This document shows, piece by piece, positions 23,000 through 34,779 of a stretch of 64,000 nt of DNA (the stretch's first letter is position 1; each line of letters opens with the position of its first letter). A program made the position numbers and the translations under genes. The stretch covers positions 72,992,252-73,056,251 of the forward strand of contig CM076193.1 in NCBI GenBank assembly GCA_038277395.1, given 5' to 3'. Origin of the DNA: Dryocosmus kuriphilus (Eukaryota; Arthropoda; Insecta; Hymenoptera; Cynipidae). The notes below the pieces were generated by a model, which saw only the letters and a list, made by a program, of their open reading frames with translations, searched no databases and was not told the origin of the DNA.

Positions 23000-24630
23000 C
23001 TTATCCGTTCCCCCTTATATGTCAATCTCCTCTCTTTATTTTCATTTTATCCAGATATCTCAACCACACCACCGCCTCCACCTTTCCCTTTTCATTCCAT
23101 ATCTTTCCCATTGTCATGCAACCTTTTTCTACTTTTTCACAATCTTCTTACCAGTGCTTAAACGTTACTCTACATCTCTCACATATCATGCATTTTCTTT
23201 CTTCTTCTTTCACCCAGTACTTGTTTCATTCCTCCGTGTTCCCATCTTGCTCTCGCGATCAGTTTCTGCGATCCTCTTTCCCCTTATTCTCCAAATATTT
23301 TGCTTAACCCTCTACTTTTATCCAGACATACTTTTCATTATATTTTGCTTCTTTTATTTTATTTTCAATCACTTGCCTTAGTACCTCTCTATCTCTATTC
23401 ATCAAATTTTGTTGTACTTTTATTCCCATTATGTGTTCTCTCCTCACTAATTCCCTTGACCAACCATTCCTATTTAGGTGCCTTTCTCTTTCTTCTAATC
23501 CTTTTCTCCCCCCTAATCCTAATTCTCTCTCTTCTAAACATGCTTCAACAATCTATTCTTCCATTACTTTCCAAAGCTTTTTCTTCAAACTTGCATGCTC
23601 TGTTCCCTGCTCTTATCTTAATTTTTTCTCTATCTACCTCTTTCAATACTATGTACCATGGCGTGCTTCTATCTAGACCCAGCGTCCATCTAATAAATTT
23701 TTTATGCAGTCTTTCCACTTTCTCGTATTCCCTCCACCCCCAACTTTCCACTCCATACAGTAAAACGCTCATCACTAACACCTCATAAATTCTCATTCTT
23801 CTCTTGAAATCATTTCTAAATAATTTCTCTCCTATTCCCCGCACCTTCTTCATGACTACCGTTGCTCTTTTTACTCTTTTCTTCACATGCCCCCTAATGT
23901 TCCCATTTTTCTTAAACAAAAATCCTGAGTAAACAAATTCTTCTATTTCTTCACCAGTTTCTCCTTTCCATTGCCATTCGTCTCTATTTTTCCTTTTCCC
24001 ACCTCCTTTTCCGAAAACCATTACCTTGGACTTTTTTACATTCAGTATTAGCTTCTTTTCCTGCAGATATCTCTCTAATCTTTTCATCATGTTTCTCAAG
24101 ACATCTACCTCCCTAGCGAGTAACACAGTATCATCTGCGTATGCCAGAGACCAAAATTTTTTCCTCCCTACTACTACTCCCCCTTCTAATCCTTTCTTAA
24201 ACTCCTCTTCCATGTCCGCTATATACACTGAAAATAGCAGTGGGCTCAATGGGCAGCCCTGTCTCAACCCTAGCTCTGTCCAGAACTCCTTTGATGTTTC
24301 TTTTCCCACTCTAACCCTATCCCTGGTTTCCTTATAAATTTCCCTTACCTTTTCTATTAAACAGTCGTTTATTCCCCTTTTCTTCATTACCTCCCACAAT
24401 TTTTTCCTATTTATCGATGGAAACGCGGCCTTTAAATCTACGAAGAACGCACATAGTTTTCCCACTTTTCTTTCCGTCTCTTTCTCTACTGCATGTTGTA
24501 GTATTGTATATATGTTGTCCATCGTACTTCTGCCCTCTCTAAATCCTGCCTGACTCTCCGGTACTATCCCTTTGACTTCTACTTCCTTCTTGAACCTTTC
24601 TGTATACTCTTTCCTAATCTTTGCATAATT
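23000..24630 (-). pseudogene. LINE-A copy 1 reverse transcriptase and C-terminal region
   Basis: The main frame (24,522-23,545) holds the RT palm. Motif A is FVDLKAAFPSI, with the catalytic Asp. Motif B is GLRQGCPLSPLLFSVYIADM. Motif C is LAYADDTVLLA, the YADD box. The KSKVMVF block follows, then the thumb region FLLYG-ESWGW and the tail RLHKKFIRWTLGLDRSTP. Just upstream the text ESQAGFREGRSTMDN is present. The fingers region that should precede it (as in copy 2, 34,100-34,330) is missing: the sequence jumps from KEYTERFKKE to VEVKGIVPES. Below 23,545 the frame breaks, and a decayed Cys/His region with KYWVKEEERKCMIC remains. It would copy LINE RNA at a nicked target, but the deletion makes this copy inactive. 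Confidence 0.85.
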
Positions 24631-24789
24631 CGAATTTGCTTCCGTTCCCTTTTTCCCGTTCTTATACGCTTTTTTAACTTCCTTTTTCTTTTTCCTACAT
24701 TCACTATCCCACCATGGATTTGTCCAATTTTTATCCTTTGCCCTCCTAATTTTTATCCTTTTTACTTTCCTAGCCTTTTCTACCTTTTT

Positions 24790-25715
24790 CTTTCATTCTT
24801 CTCACACCTCTAATAACTCTACCTTCTCATATTCTAATTTTTCTGTCCTTTCTCTATATTCATTCCTTGTTTCTTCCGTCCACACTTCTTTCTCTACTAC
24901 TTCTCCCCTCGATGTTCTCTTTTCTTTATTTATTCTACTTTTTAGACACACAGCTAACGGTTGATGACCCGATTCTACTCTAGACTCTATCTTCATTCTT
25001 TTAATATTCTCCCATCCTTCTGTATTGACTATAACGTAATCTATTACTGTAGATTCATTGGCTCTTATGTACGTAAATTCCCCTTTCTCATCTCCTTTCT
25101 TATTTCTATTCAATATGTACCAACGCCTTTCTTCCACTAAGCCTAATAGTTCCTTTCCCTCCTTATTAAGAGTATAGTCTTTTGTCTTTCTCTCGTTATA
25201 CTTTCCATCTACGTAAACACTCCCTTTCTCCCCTATTCTTGCATTCAAGTCTCCCCCTATTATTAGAATCTCCTCTTCATCTTCTCTTATGTAACTCTTT
25301 ATTTCTTTTCTTTTTCTTTTCATTTTTATTCTGTTATAAATTTTCACTATTCTATGCCACCTTCCTTTTATTTTTACCCTTCTCTCCTGTAAGCCCTCTA
25401 CAGTATTTCTTATAACCGCCTTCTCCTCTAAGTTGTCTTTGACTCCCATTATTATGCCTCCACTAGCCCTGCCCTTGTCCTTTTTTCTTGCCGCCCCTTG
25501 CAGTTCCCATTTGAACCGTTCGGTAATATACGTTTTGCCTTCTCCCAATCTTTTTCTTCTACCCATGTTTCCGTCAACCCTACTATATCACATGCTTCAA
25601 TATATTTCCAAAACCCTTTATCCTTTTTCATTATTCCTGCTGCATTCCAAAAGAGAACTTTAACCTCCTTTTCACTTTCTTGTCCCCCCTTCCTGTTCTT
25701 TCTTCTCTTTTTCAT
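24790..25715 (-). pseudogene. LINE-A copy 1 endonuclease domain
   Basis: Two overlapping minus-strand frames make one domain. 25,715-25,452 begins VKVLFWNAAGIMKKDKGFWK and IVGLTETWVEE, the N-terminal strand with the Asn and the E-T-W motif of EEP (APE-like) nucleases. 25,566-24,802 continues with GGIIMGVKDN, ILIIGGDLNARIGEKG (the G-D-x-N box), TVIDYVIVNTE and ESGHQPLAVCL (the S-D-H box, here S-G-H). A frameshift near 25,500 separates the two. The enzyme nicks target DNA to prime reverse transcription. The Asp to Gly change in the last motif and the frameshift indicate loss of function. Confidence 0.85.
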
Positions 25716-25950
25716 TCTTTTATCCTTGACCTTATCCTTTCCCTCTCCCCCCGCATTTATTTCTATAAAGAACGCCTATCCGCCTTCTCTAGTCCTTCCT
25801 TGTCCTCATTCTATCTATGCCACTCCCCTTGTATACAGATCTTTTGATACCCTACCCTAACTGTCCTACCTTTATTCCTTTCTTCTTTGGCTATCTCTCT
25901 TATTTTCCTTTGAATCTCTCTTTATTTGTATGTTAGGTCATGTTAGTATG

Positions 25951-26859
25951 TTAGTACACTTTCCTTGGACCTAGCCTACTCTTAATTTTCATGACTTCTT
26001 GTTTCGCTTCCCAAGAGTCCATCTCTACGACTAAAATCCCTTTACCATTTGTACCCTGTCTTCTCACTTTCTTTATTTTCCTTCCTGCCCCAAACTCCTT
26101 TTCTAAAAATTCCTCTACCGTCTTTCTCTCATTTCCTTCTTGTGTCGTTATGCCTACCATTATGATGTTGTTTCTTCTGTCCCATCTTTCCCTTTTTTCA
26201 AATTCCCTTTCCACCCCACTTACTTTCTTTACAATTCCCTCTAAACTCCCTACTTGTGACGACTCGATTTTCTTTTCCATTACCTCAATCTTCTTTCTCA
26301 GATCCGTTTGTCCCTTCGTGGCTTCCACCATATCCTTCTCTACGACTTCTAATCTCTTTTTTACTTCACCTAGCTCGCGATCCCATTTTGCTTCTATTCT
26401 AGCTAAGTCCTCCTTAATGCTTTTCCGTTCCCCTTTTCCCTCCTGTAGCATTCTTAGGATCAAATCCAGCTTCGTCTCCGTCGTTTCTTTGTCCATTGCT
26501 TCTGTCATCGTTTCTTTTCCTGCCTTATCACTACTTCCCCCTACAACCTCCCTTAAGTTAGGCGAACTCTGCATATTATTTCTTTTAGATTGTTTCTCAT
26601 CAACCTCACCTCCTGGCTGTTCCTCCCTTTCTCTTTGCCGTTCTCTGGACCTCCCCCACGCGTCTACTAGTGACGCCTGGTCCCCTAGACTCCGAGTTCT
26701 ATTTCTTATCGGACCTGAGTCCGACTTCCCAGCGCGCCAGCTGCCTGGCACACTGCTTCCCCTTCCCTTACGTACCACCAACGGTTTGCCAGTCGGGACC
26801 ACAAATTCCCCTTTCGACTCCTTCCTTTTCCCCAAGTCCTGTTTTACCGCCTTGCTCAT
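25951..26859 (-). CDS. LINE-A copy 1 ORF1 (coiled-coil RNA-binding-type protein)
   Basis: An open frame of 302 codons from the ATG at 26,859. The N-terminal third is basic and Pro/Ser/Arg-rich. From about residue 125 to 215 it is a heptad-patterned coiled coil (IKEDLARIEAKWDRELGEVK..., VMEKKIESSQVGSLEGIVKK). The C-terminal part begins RRNNIIMVGI and contains ILVVEMDSWEAKQEVMKIKS, the layout of the RRM-like domain in L1-type ORF1 proteins. Such proteins trimerise and coat the LINE RNA. The frame closes at 25,951 just after GPRKVY, where an EN-linked region should follow, so the C-terminus may be cut short by a mutation. LINE-A copy 2 has the same protein split between 36,237 and 57,098. Confidence 0.75.
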   Translation of the reverse strand: MSKAVKQDLGKRKESKGEFVVPTGKPLVVRKGRGSSVPGSWRAGKSDSGPIRNRTRSLGDQASLVDAWGRSRERQREREEQPGGEVDEKQSKRNNMQSSPNLREVVGGSSDKAGKETMTEAMDKETTETKLDLILRMLQEGKGERKSIKEDLARIEAKWDRELGEVKKRLEVVEKDMVEATKGQTDLRKKIEVMEKKIESSQVGSLEGIVKKVSGVEREFEKRERWDRRNNIIMVGITTQEGNERKTVEEFLEKEFGAGRKIKKVRRQGTNGKGILVVEMDSWEAKQEVMKIKSRLGPRKVY

Positions 26860-27190
26860 ACACCCGCCTGATTATGATCCCCTCCGGCCAGATAGGTCTC
26901 GCTCTTACCAGCTCAGACCTACACTACCTAGAAACGGTATAACCCTACAAATCTAGTTCCGCGCACCTAATTCCCTAGTACGAATAAAACTTTTACGCCC
27001 AACTAATATAACCTCCAAAATGACATCCCTTTTTTGGCCCTCTTTTTAACCTTTAATTCCCTTCCTCTGCTTCGAATTATTTGTTCTACCCTTACCTTTT
27101 CATCTCCACTCCTGAACCTTACCACTTTTCCCTTTCTCCACACACTTTCACGACAAATATCACTATCCAAACATGCACCTTCCACTCAAA

Positions 27191-29332
27191 CGTCCGTTCA
27201 CTATTTTGCCTGCATGCAACACCTCAAAAGGCTTCATATTGTTCATGGTCATTACATGATCAGATTTGACCAAAGAAAGGGTGTAAATGTCACGTCCCGA
27301 GCTAAGGTGAGGGTAGATGGGTATTTTTGTTCAAAGCAGGTTAGGTTTGCTGATTACGTCAGGGTGGTAAGGCCTGAAAATTTGTGGGATCGTTGTCACT
27401 TATCAACCCAAGGGGATTGTATCATATGCAATTGACAATGTAGGCAAAATATATGAACAGGGTATGTTTATTAGCTCTAAAATAATTATAATGATATGTT
27501 TACAGGTTATAATATTCACTAAACTTACTTGAGTACCTTTCCTGTGGAAAGGGCGAGACAAAAGAATGAAATATACTTTTGATGGTTGGCTAAAGTTGAG
27601 GGTAGTTTTGGGACGAATCCACTCAACAATCGAGCGATACACGACACGTATCAGTGGCGAATCCACTCGTAAGTCCTTATCACAGTAGTTAACACCGCGG
27701 ACTTTTACTGTGACGGCTTATTCGACGACCTACTAGTAGCCTAGGTCGAAGGGACACTTGTTCAGCGATTCCGTACCTGTAGCGGTGGACGCGGACAAAC
27801 GCGAAGCGTACTGCGAACTTTCTAAGACGACTTTGACGAACGCGACTCGTATTGGTTACAACACGACGGTATACTTGCTGGAACAGAACTGACAATTGAT
27901 GGTTACTGTTTGGGGGTTTATATACACCCCATTTCCTATAGGAATCGAAAATCTTGTCATCGGCACGTACGGTAAGAAATCTTGTCATTCTCACGTATTT
28001 TAATAATCTTGGTAATAGTCACGTTCGTCGGTCAACCTCGCGAGAGGCACGCGCGCTTCGATTCTTGACTATGCTTGTGTGTGTCATCTTCGCTGATCAA
28101 GTGCCCTTTTACCTTGCTATTGATACAAGTATCGATGTTTACTATGAGTTATTTCTTAATTTCTATGTCATATGTAATTTCATGTCTAGGATTACAATTT
28201 ATTAGTTTGAAGCATGTCTAACATGTTATTCTATTTCTTATTCTCTATTAGTTTATAATTTGTCATTGTATCCGTTTGTACGTATACATACATATTAAAT
28301 TCACATATATTCGTATATATGCGTATACGTACATGCATGTATTGGTTATTGCATAAAGTGATATGTCGATATCGATCCAAGTATTCAAATTTGTTGCGTG
28401 ATTTCATTGTACTACTCGTGTATGTTAAACTTGGATACGTTATCGACATAAAACGTCTTATGGTAATGTGTCTCTAAATTACTCGCGCTTGCTTTCATAT
28501 CGACCGCAGTATGATTACCATGTGTTGGCGTATGATCATAAGTAGCTACTTGACTTGCCTGTCAAGTTGCGCATTTTACCGCTTGCACTCCTATTCGTAG
28601 ATAAGGTCGATTTCAACTAAACTCAAAATGTAAAATTTGCGGATGTGACAGTAAAACTTCATTCAGTGATTACCTTGAGAATTTTGTCGTTAAAAACTTG
28701 TCTAATGTAGATCTGGCGCCCTGGAAAGCTTTCCTCAAGATAGGAGATAACTTATTTAGAGATTAAAAACTTCATAAATTAGCAATATTACAAATCTGTG
28801 CCCAAAATTGGCATGTTGGATGTTTTGCTGCTGGTAAACAATTCCTAAAGGTCTGAAAAATGTAACTGTATGTCAGTGAAAAAACAATGTCAGACGAAAA
28901 CGTGTTTATGATTCACACCAGGAATTACGTGTAATTCTCTACATTTGAGCTCGTCTTGCTACAGTAAGTAGTTTTTCTTTATTCTTCGAACATATAATGT
29001 TACCCACCTAGATGTATTTTCTCAACTATAATTTAAAAAAATAAAACCTTTGAAGGTTTCAATCGACTTAAACTATATCACTATTTTAATGGCCCACCAA
29101 TCTTCAGCAAGTTAGGCTGAAAGACGACTATTAGGCTAAATTTCTAAGTTGATCCGGCAGTTAGACTAAAATTGACGAATGAAATGAAAATTCGTCTATC
29201 TGCCGACATTTTGACAAATACCTAAAAATTCAAATAAAATTGGGATGTTACTTTGTCTACTTACAACAAAACATTTTTTCATCTGGTTAACAAAAATAAA
29301 GTCAAAAAGTTTAGTAGTAAGTGTATATATAT
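27191..29332. other. No gene established; LTR-like sequence with a candidate promoter, then AT-rich DNA
   Basis: 27,600-28,080 is GC-richer and LTR-like (see the promoter entry). 28,080-29,332 contains only short frames without motifs. Confidence 0.4.
27885..27928 (-). promoter_or_regulatory. Candidate TATA/initiator core promoter, minus strand, in LTR-like sequence
   Basis: On the minus strand GTATATAAACCCCC (about 27,927-27,914) is followed, roughly 33 bp from the TATA start, by TCAGTT (27,893-27,888), the arthropod initiator. Part of the sequence 200-280 bp downstream (27,690-27,610) is repeated inversely at 19,470-19,540, as expected for a dispersed LTR. No LTR ends or target duplication were identified. 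Confidence 0.35.
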
Positions 29333-29699
29333 AAAGATGCTTTATTTCAGCACTTGGGCTCAGAAACATGCAGACAGCGTCTGCTACAACGGGGTTTACA
29401 TGTATGATATTTACACTATTCACAAACTCTTATAACTATTGTACAAACTAACTCATTTTTTCTATTCCCAATCATTCTTTACACTCTTCAATGATTCGGT
29501 TTCTTCTCCTCTACTCGCATTGGCTCTCTTTTCTCTCACGCCCTATTTATATTGATTGATTGTCGCCTATAATTCCTCTTCGCTGGCTAGTATTTGTGCC
29601 TTTTCGCTCTCCAATTTTTTGTGCCTTTTCGTTCGCTATTTTTTATTTTATTACTATTTTTCTTATTTCTACTAACGCTTAACCTACTCCTTTCCCCCT

Positions 29700-31075
29700 A
29701 ATTCTTCTCTCTCATCTCTTTATTTTCTTCCTTTCCAGTTTCCTTAACCAATCCACCACCTCTATCTTTCCTTTTTCATTCCAGATCTTTCCCATTGCCC
29801 TACATCCTCTTCCTAATTTTTCACAGTCTTCCAACCAATGCTTAAACGTTGCGCTACCTCTCTCACATAACATGTATTTTCTTTCTTCTTCTTTCGCCCA
29901 TTACTTGTTCCATTCTTTCGTGTTTCAACATCTCGCTCTCGCGATCACTTTCTGCGAACTTCATTTCCCCTTCTTCTCCAGATATTTTGCTATACCCTCT
30001 ACTTTTATCTAAACATACTTTTCATTATATTTTGCTTCCTTTATATTATTTTCGATTACTCGTTTTAATACTTCTCTGTCCCTATCTATTAACTCTTGTT
30101 GTACTTTTATTCCCCTCTTGTACTCTATCCTCACTAATTCCCTTGACCAACCATTCCTATTTAAGTACCTTTTACTTTCTTCCAATCCCTTTCTCCTCCC
30201 TAAACCCAATTCCCTCTCATCTAGGCACGCTTTAACTATTGCTCTTCCGCTACTTTCCAAGGCTTTTTCTTCAAACTTACATGCGCTGTTCCCTGCTCTT
30301 ATTTTCACTTTTTCCCTATCTACCTCTTTCAATACTATATAGCACGGCATGCTTCTGTCTAGTACCAGCGGCTATCTAATACATTTTTTATGCAGCCTTT
30401 CCACTTCACCATATTCCCTCCACCTCCAAACTTCCACTCCATACAGTAAAACAATCATCACTAAGGCCTCATACAATCTCATTCTTCTCTTGAAATCATC
30501 TCTAAATAATTTCTCTCCTATTCCCCGCATCGTTTTCATCACTACCGTTGCTCTTTTTACTCATTTCATCACATGTCCTCTAAGGTACCCACTTCTCTTA
30601 AATGAAAACCCTAAATAAACAAATTCCTTTACTTCTTCGATCTTTTCTTCTCCCCACTGCTATTCATCACTATTGTTCCTTTTACCATCACCTTTATTAA
30701 CACCATTACCTTCGACTTATTTACATTCAGTATTAGTTTCTTTTCTCAGACATTTCTCTAATCTTTTCATTATGCTTCTCAAAACGTCAACCTCTTTCCC
30801 TAGTAACACAATATCATCTGCGTATGCGAGAACACTTATGTTTCTTTCCTCACTCTTACCCTACCCCTGTTTTCCTTGTAAATTTTCCTTACTCTTTCTA
30901 CTAAAACCTAATTTATTCATCTTTTTTTTATTACCTCCCAAAATTTTTTTCGGTTTAGCGATGGGAACGCGGCCTTTAAATCCCTGAAGAACGCACATAC
31001 CTTTCCCCCTTTTCGTCCCGTCTCTTTCTCCACTACATGTTGTAGTATATATGTTGTCCATCGTACTTTTGCCTT
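29700..31075 (-). pseudogene. LINE-A copy 2 reverse transcriptase, C-terminal half
   Basis: The minus-strand frame 30,350-30,009 (CYIVLKEVDREKVKIRAGNS, FEEKALESSG, RKGLEESKRYLNRNGWSREL) matches the C-terminal part of the copy 1 RT and extends it. Further upstream, pieces matching the palm are visible up to the STMDN-like string at 31,061, but the region around the YADD box is scrambled by deletions (30,700-30,900). Non-functional. Confidence 0.75.
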
Positions 31076-31089
31076 TCTGTCAAAACCAT

Positions 31090-31235
31090 CGCATATACCT
31101 AAATAGCAAGCGTGCGGGGCACGTTACTCGCACGGCATGCGAGGCACGCGGTGCGTGTAAGGTGCGGTGCATATGCGTCGCATGTTGTGAAAGGCACGTA
31201 CGTGCGAGGCATATGCCTCGCACTTTGTGATAGGC
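31090..31235. repeat. GC-rich short-motif repeat cluster
   Basis: Variants of GTGCGAGGCA(C/T)GC recur about eight times in 140 bp, in forward and inverted forms (for example GCATGCGAGGCACGCGGTGCG and GAGGCATATGCCTCGCAC). The surroundings are strongly AT-rich. Confidence 0.65.
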
Positions 31236-32383
31236 ATCTATTTATATGTCAAATATTATTGATAAACCCGTTTTTTGATAATAATATTGTAAATTAGTAA
31301 TATTGTAAAAATAATTAGTGTTAATAATTTCCTGCAGAAAAAAATTTAAAAATCGAATTTCTACAAGTTAGACATTTGAAATAATAATGTGTCAAAGTTT
31401 ATGCTTTAAAAATTTTTTAAATGTTTTTAAATTTATTTGTCTATTATTATATTATAGAGGTTTGTAATGTTCCCCCGTGATCATGTGGTTGGAATAAAAT
31501 TCAACATAGCGTTTCTTTCTGTTGGTTAGGCTAGGTTGTTTATATGATCATTTCATCATTTGTTCATGATAGTTCATGGCGTCGGTGGCGAAGTGTTTGT
31601 TCGCAGCAATAATTGACAAGAATCTTTTCAAAACTGCAGGAATATGCGTCTGACAGGTAAGATAATTAATATTTATTCTTAAAGTCATTTATTCTTACCT
31701 GTGTTTTTCTTTACTTTCAAAAGTGCAAGCTGCGATGTACATATATAGGTGTGTTTGTTTTATCGATGTACAGAAAATTAAGGTTACGTCACATTTCTAT
31801 AATTTTAGATGAACTTTCTTATGTAATTTTACATTTAGTGGCCATCCAGTTCTTATTCTTACGTCTTGATTTAATTTCAAGGTACACATATTGAAGATAT
31901 TCCAATAATGTTTAAGTGAAGTTCTTGATTCAATAATTTTTTTATAGAGATGCTAAAAATTATTTCAAAGTTAAATATTGCCTTAAAACGTAAGAGTTTT
32001 CACAAAATTATTTCAAATTTATATATCTAAAATTGCAGGCTTTATTCTCGGGTACAGAAAACATCACGGAATTCAAAGGTGAAATGCAGGAAGTTCTTCG
32101 GGCAACAAAACAATGCAATCATCCATCGCAGAGGAAGAAAGCAACGACGAAGAAGAACGCAGGAGTTCACATTAAAGTTCATCTGAAGGAGATGCCGAAG
32201 AAGAGGACGCGTAATTGGGCATATGACTTATGCGTCGTCGTTTAATGAGGGTCTACTTAAGTACCCCCTGGAGTTCGAGAGGTATACTGATCCTTTGAGT
32301 CGATGGTTCTTAAATTTCTGCTGAAACTGTCGTAAATTTTACTTAATTTCATGAGATGAATTTTTGGTTTCAAATACAAATAT

Positions 32384-33803
32384 GGTTTCGTCTAGAGAAA
32401 TTCTTCTCCCGAACAGCAGAGCTACCTTTCTGAAAGTGACACTCAGTCATAAAAGTGTTTGCCTGGATTTAAACCTATAAAACACTTCTTTAATTTAAAG
32501 GAATCTACAATTTATTTGAAGGGATTTAAAATGATTTTATAAAAATTAAAAGGATTTTAAAAGGATTTCAAAGTATTTTAATAGATTTTAAAGACTTTAA
32601 TAAATTTCAAAGGATTTCAAGATATTTCAAGCAATTCTGTGAAATTTTAAGAGGTTTGAAATGCCTTTAAAGAATTTGCAGTGGTTTAAAAAAGATGTCA
32701 AAGTATTTTAATCTCACTAGAATCTTATCAAATCCGTTTTAAAGGTGAGAAGATGAGTGAAAAAAAGTTATTAAAAGATTCATGTTTCAGAACTAAGAGA
32801 GAATTCCTCCGTACAATAATTTGTTGGTCCTGAAAAGGGCCGAATTTTTTTTTATTTTTCAGAAATACAAATCTTGGGAAATACAAATATGGTTACTGCT
32901 TATTTTTTCAATTGACGATTTCACGATGAACTCGTTTAGAAACATATTTGTATTTCCCACGAATTGTAGTTCTGAAAAATAAAAAAATCAGTCCTTTTCA
33001 GAGCAAACAAATTATTGTACGGAGGAATTCTCTTTTGGTTCTGAAACATGGTTCTTTTCATACAATTTTTTTGTTCATCTTCTTCAAAACAAATTTCATA
33101 AAACTCTAATGAGATTAAAATACTTTGAAATTTTCTGTAAAGCACTATCAATTCTTTAACTTCATTTAAAATCCCTTGAAAGTCTCTAAAATTGTTTGAA
33201 ATATCTTGAAATCCTTGGAAATGTATAAAAATCCTTAAAATCTCTTCAAATACTTTCAAATCTATTAAAAATCATTTCAAATCCCTTGAAATATTTTAAA
33301 ATATTTTAAATTCCTTACAATCACTTGAAACCGCTTAAAATCCTTTGAAAGTAACATACCTAAAAATCTATTAAAATACTTTGAAATCTTCTTTAATTCA
33401 CTTCAACTTCTTTAAAGTCATTTAACATCTCTTGAAATTCCTTAAAATCGCTTGACATATCTTGAAATCCTTTGAAAGTTACAAAAATCTTTTAAGTTTA
33501 TTAAGATACTTGAAAATCTTTTTAAAATCCCGTTAAATTATTTAAAATCATTTTAAGTCTCTTGAAATACTATGAAATATTTTTAAATCCTTTAAAATCA
33601 CTTGAAATTCCTTAATATCAATTGAAACCGCTTAAAATCACTTGAAAATTTTGCAAAAATATGGGAAAGTTAAAATGAAGTGTAGATTCCTTTAAATTAA
33701 AGAACTGTTTTATCGGTTTAAATCCAGGCAAACACTATTTTCTGAGTGTCACTTACAGAAAGGCAACTTTGCCGTTCGCGCAAAGAATTTCACTAGACGA
33801 AAC
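32384..33803. mobile_element. Fold-back element with short-motif-filled arms
   Basis: GGTTTCGTCTAGAGAAATTC on the left pairs with GAATTTCACTAGACGAAAC at the right edge. The pairing continues through CTTTCTG-AAGTGACACTCAG and AGTGTTTGCCTGGATTTAAA to AATTTAAAGGAATCTACA (32,490-32,512 with 33,681-33,700). The centre (about 32,915) is flanked by a second strong inverted block: GAATTCCTCCGTACAATAATTTGTT near 32,806 and its complement near 33,020. Between the blocks the arms are filled with variants of TTTAAAATC(C/A)TTTGAAAT; the right arm has about 340 bp more of this filler. No coding sequence; no target duplication identified. Confidence 0.8.
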
Positions 33804-34105
33804 TTCCTAAAGTTACAGTAAAATTTCAATTCGCTGACCCTAGCCACAAAAGTCCTACCTTGCCCTACGGATTAGGCAGTTCCAGAAAGGCCGACGCAAA
33901 AGGGAGCCACCCGCGTGATTAGTGCGTCATTTGAAACGCAACTTCTTAAAACGTCGCTATGTCACTGCTGTTGCCATATTATAATCATTTTAATGTGTTC
34001 ATGTTCATTATTTATTACATAACTTATAGACTGCATAGCACCTGAAATATTATGTTTAAGTATTTTCGTATTCTTCTTTCATTTAAATTTGTTTACGATT
34101 ACGTA

Positions 34106-34640
34106 TTTCTTATATTATCCATCTTCTCTTTATCTCCTCTCTTGAATATCGGTGTTATCAATCCTTCCTTCATTTCCTCCAGAACCCCGTCCCCTTTCCA
34201 AACTCTTTTCACTACCCCTTTCAGCTTCCTTCTCGTTTCTCCACTGCTGTAAAACCATAGTCCATACCTCATTCCTTAGCCCATCACTTCGCCCTGCCTT
34301 CCCTTTCCTTAGCCTATTCAATTGCACTTCTATCTCCTCATCCTTTTAACTCCTCTTCCTTTTCCTCTCTTATCGTTCTCTGCCAATTATACGTTTTCCT
34401 TTCATCTGAACCTATAAAAATTTCTCTGAAATATCTCCTCCACTCCTCCATTTTTATCTGGTCACTTATTCCCTCTTTTTTCTTTCTCATTTTATTTATA
34501 AAGTTCCACGTTTCCCCCTCCATTTTAATCCTACTAGTTTCTTCCTCTACTTCTTTTTGCTCCTTTTCCTTCTTTCTCTTATACAAATCTGTATACTCTT
34601 TCCTAACTTTTACATACTTCAAGATAACTTCCCTTCCCCT
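34106..34640 (-). pseudogene. LINE-A copy 2 linker and RT finger region
   Basis: 34,622-34,338 (KYVKVRKEYTDLYKRKKEKE, then ETWNFINKMRKKKEGIS, MEEWRRYFREIF) is the linker between endonuclease and RT. 34,327-34,130 (LNRLRKGKAGRSDGLRNEVW) is the start of the RT fingers, followed by LITPIFKRG in another frame. These are the parts deleted from copy 1. Frameshifts are present. Confidence 0.75.
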
Positions 34641-34779
34641 TTTCCAGTTCTTATACGTTTTTTACTTCTTTTTCTGCACTGACTCTGCCACCATGGATTT
34701 GTCCATCTTTTCGCTACCTAATTTTAATCTTCTTAACTCTCCTAGCCTTTTTGCACCTTTGTCTTTAATCTTTCCCACA

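Larger units (their letters stand above)
22622..27190 (-). mobile_element. LINE-A copy 1 (non-LTR retrotransposon, minus strand)
   Basis: On the minus strand the order is a 5' region (to about 27,190, boundary unsure), ORF1 with a coiled coil, an apurinic-type endonuclease, a reverse transcriptase, a C-terminal zinc-knuckle-like region and a 3' UTR. The 3' UTR contains AATAAA and ends near 22,622 in GAAATAAAACATCTTA. A second copy shares all of these parts at 29,333-36,237 plus 57,098 onward, which defines the 3' end. No poly-A tail follows; the end runs into AT repeats. Copy 1 lacks the first part of the RT domain, by an internal deletion near 24,570-24,620. I call the clade only as an ORF1-coiled-coil/EN/RT LINE. 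Confidence 0.9.
31076..34105. other. About 3 kb of foreign DNA inside the LINE-A copy 2 RT gene
   Basis: LINE similarity stops just after the TTGTCCATCGTACTT string and resumes near 34,105 (minus-strand text FKRGDKEKMDN). About 600 bp of LINE RT is missing at the junction. The stretch holds a GC-rich repeat block, weak exon-like sequence (an ATG at 31,576 followed by 25 codons and a stop; an acceptor-like TTGCAG at about 32,037), and a fold-back element at 32,384-33,803. No common terminal repeats were found at its edges. Confidence 0.6.

Noticed and set aside
23019..27435. Several plus-strand frames rich in Ser, Leu and Phe (for example 25,991-26,956, 321 codons)
   Set aside because: They are the antisense of LINE-A ORF1, endonuclease and RT, which show real motifs on the minus strand.
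29849..30987. Plus-strand frames of similar composition
   Set aside because: Antisense of LINE-A copy 2.
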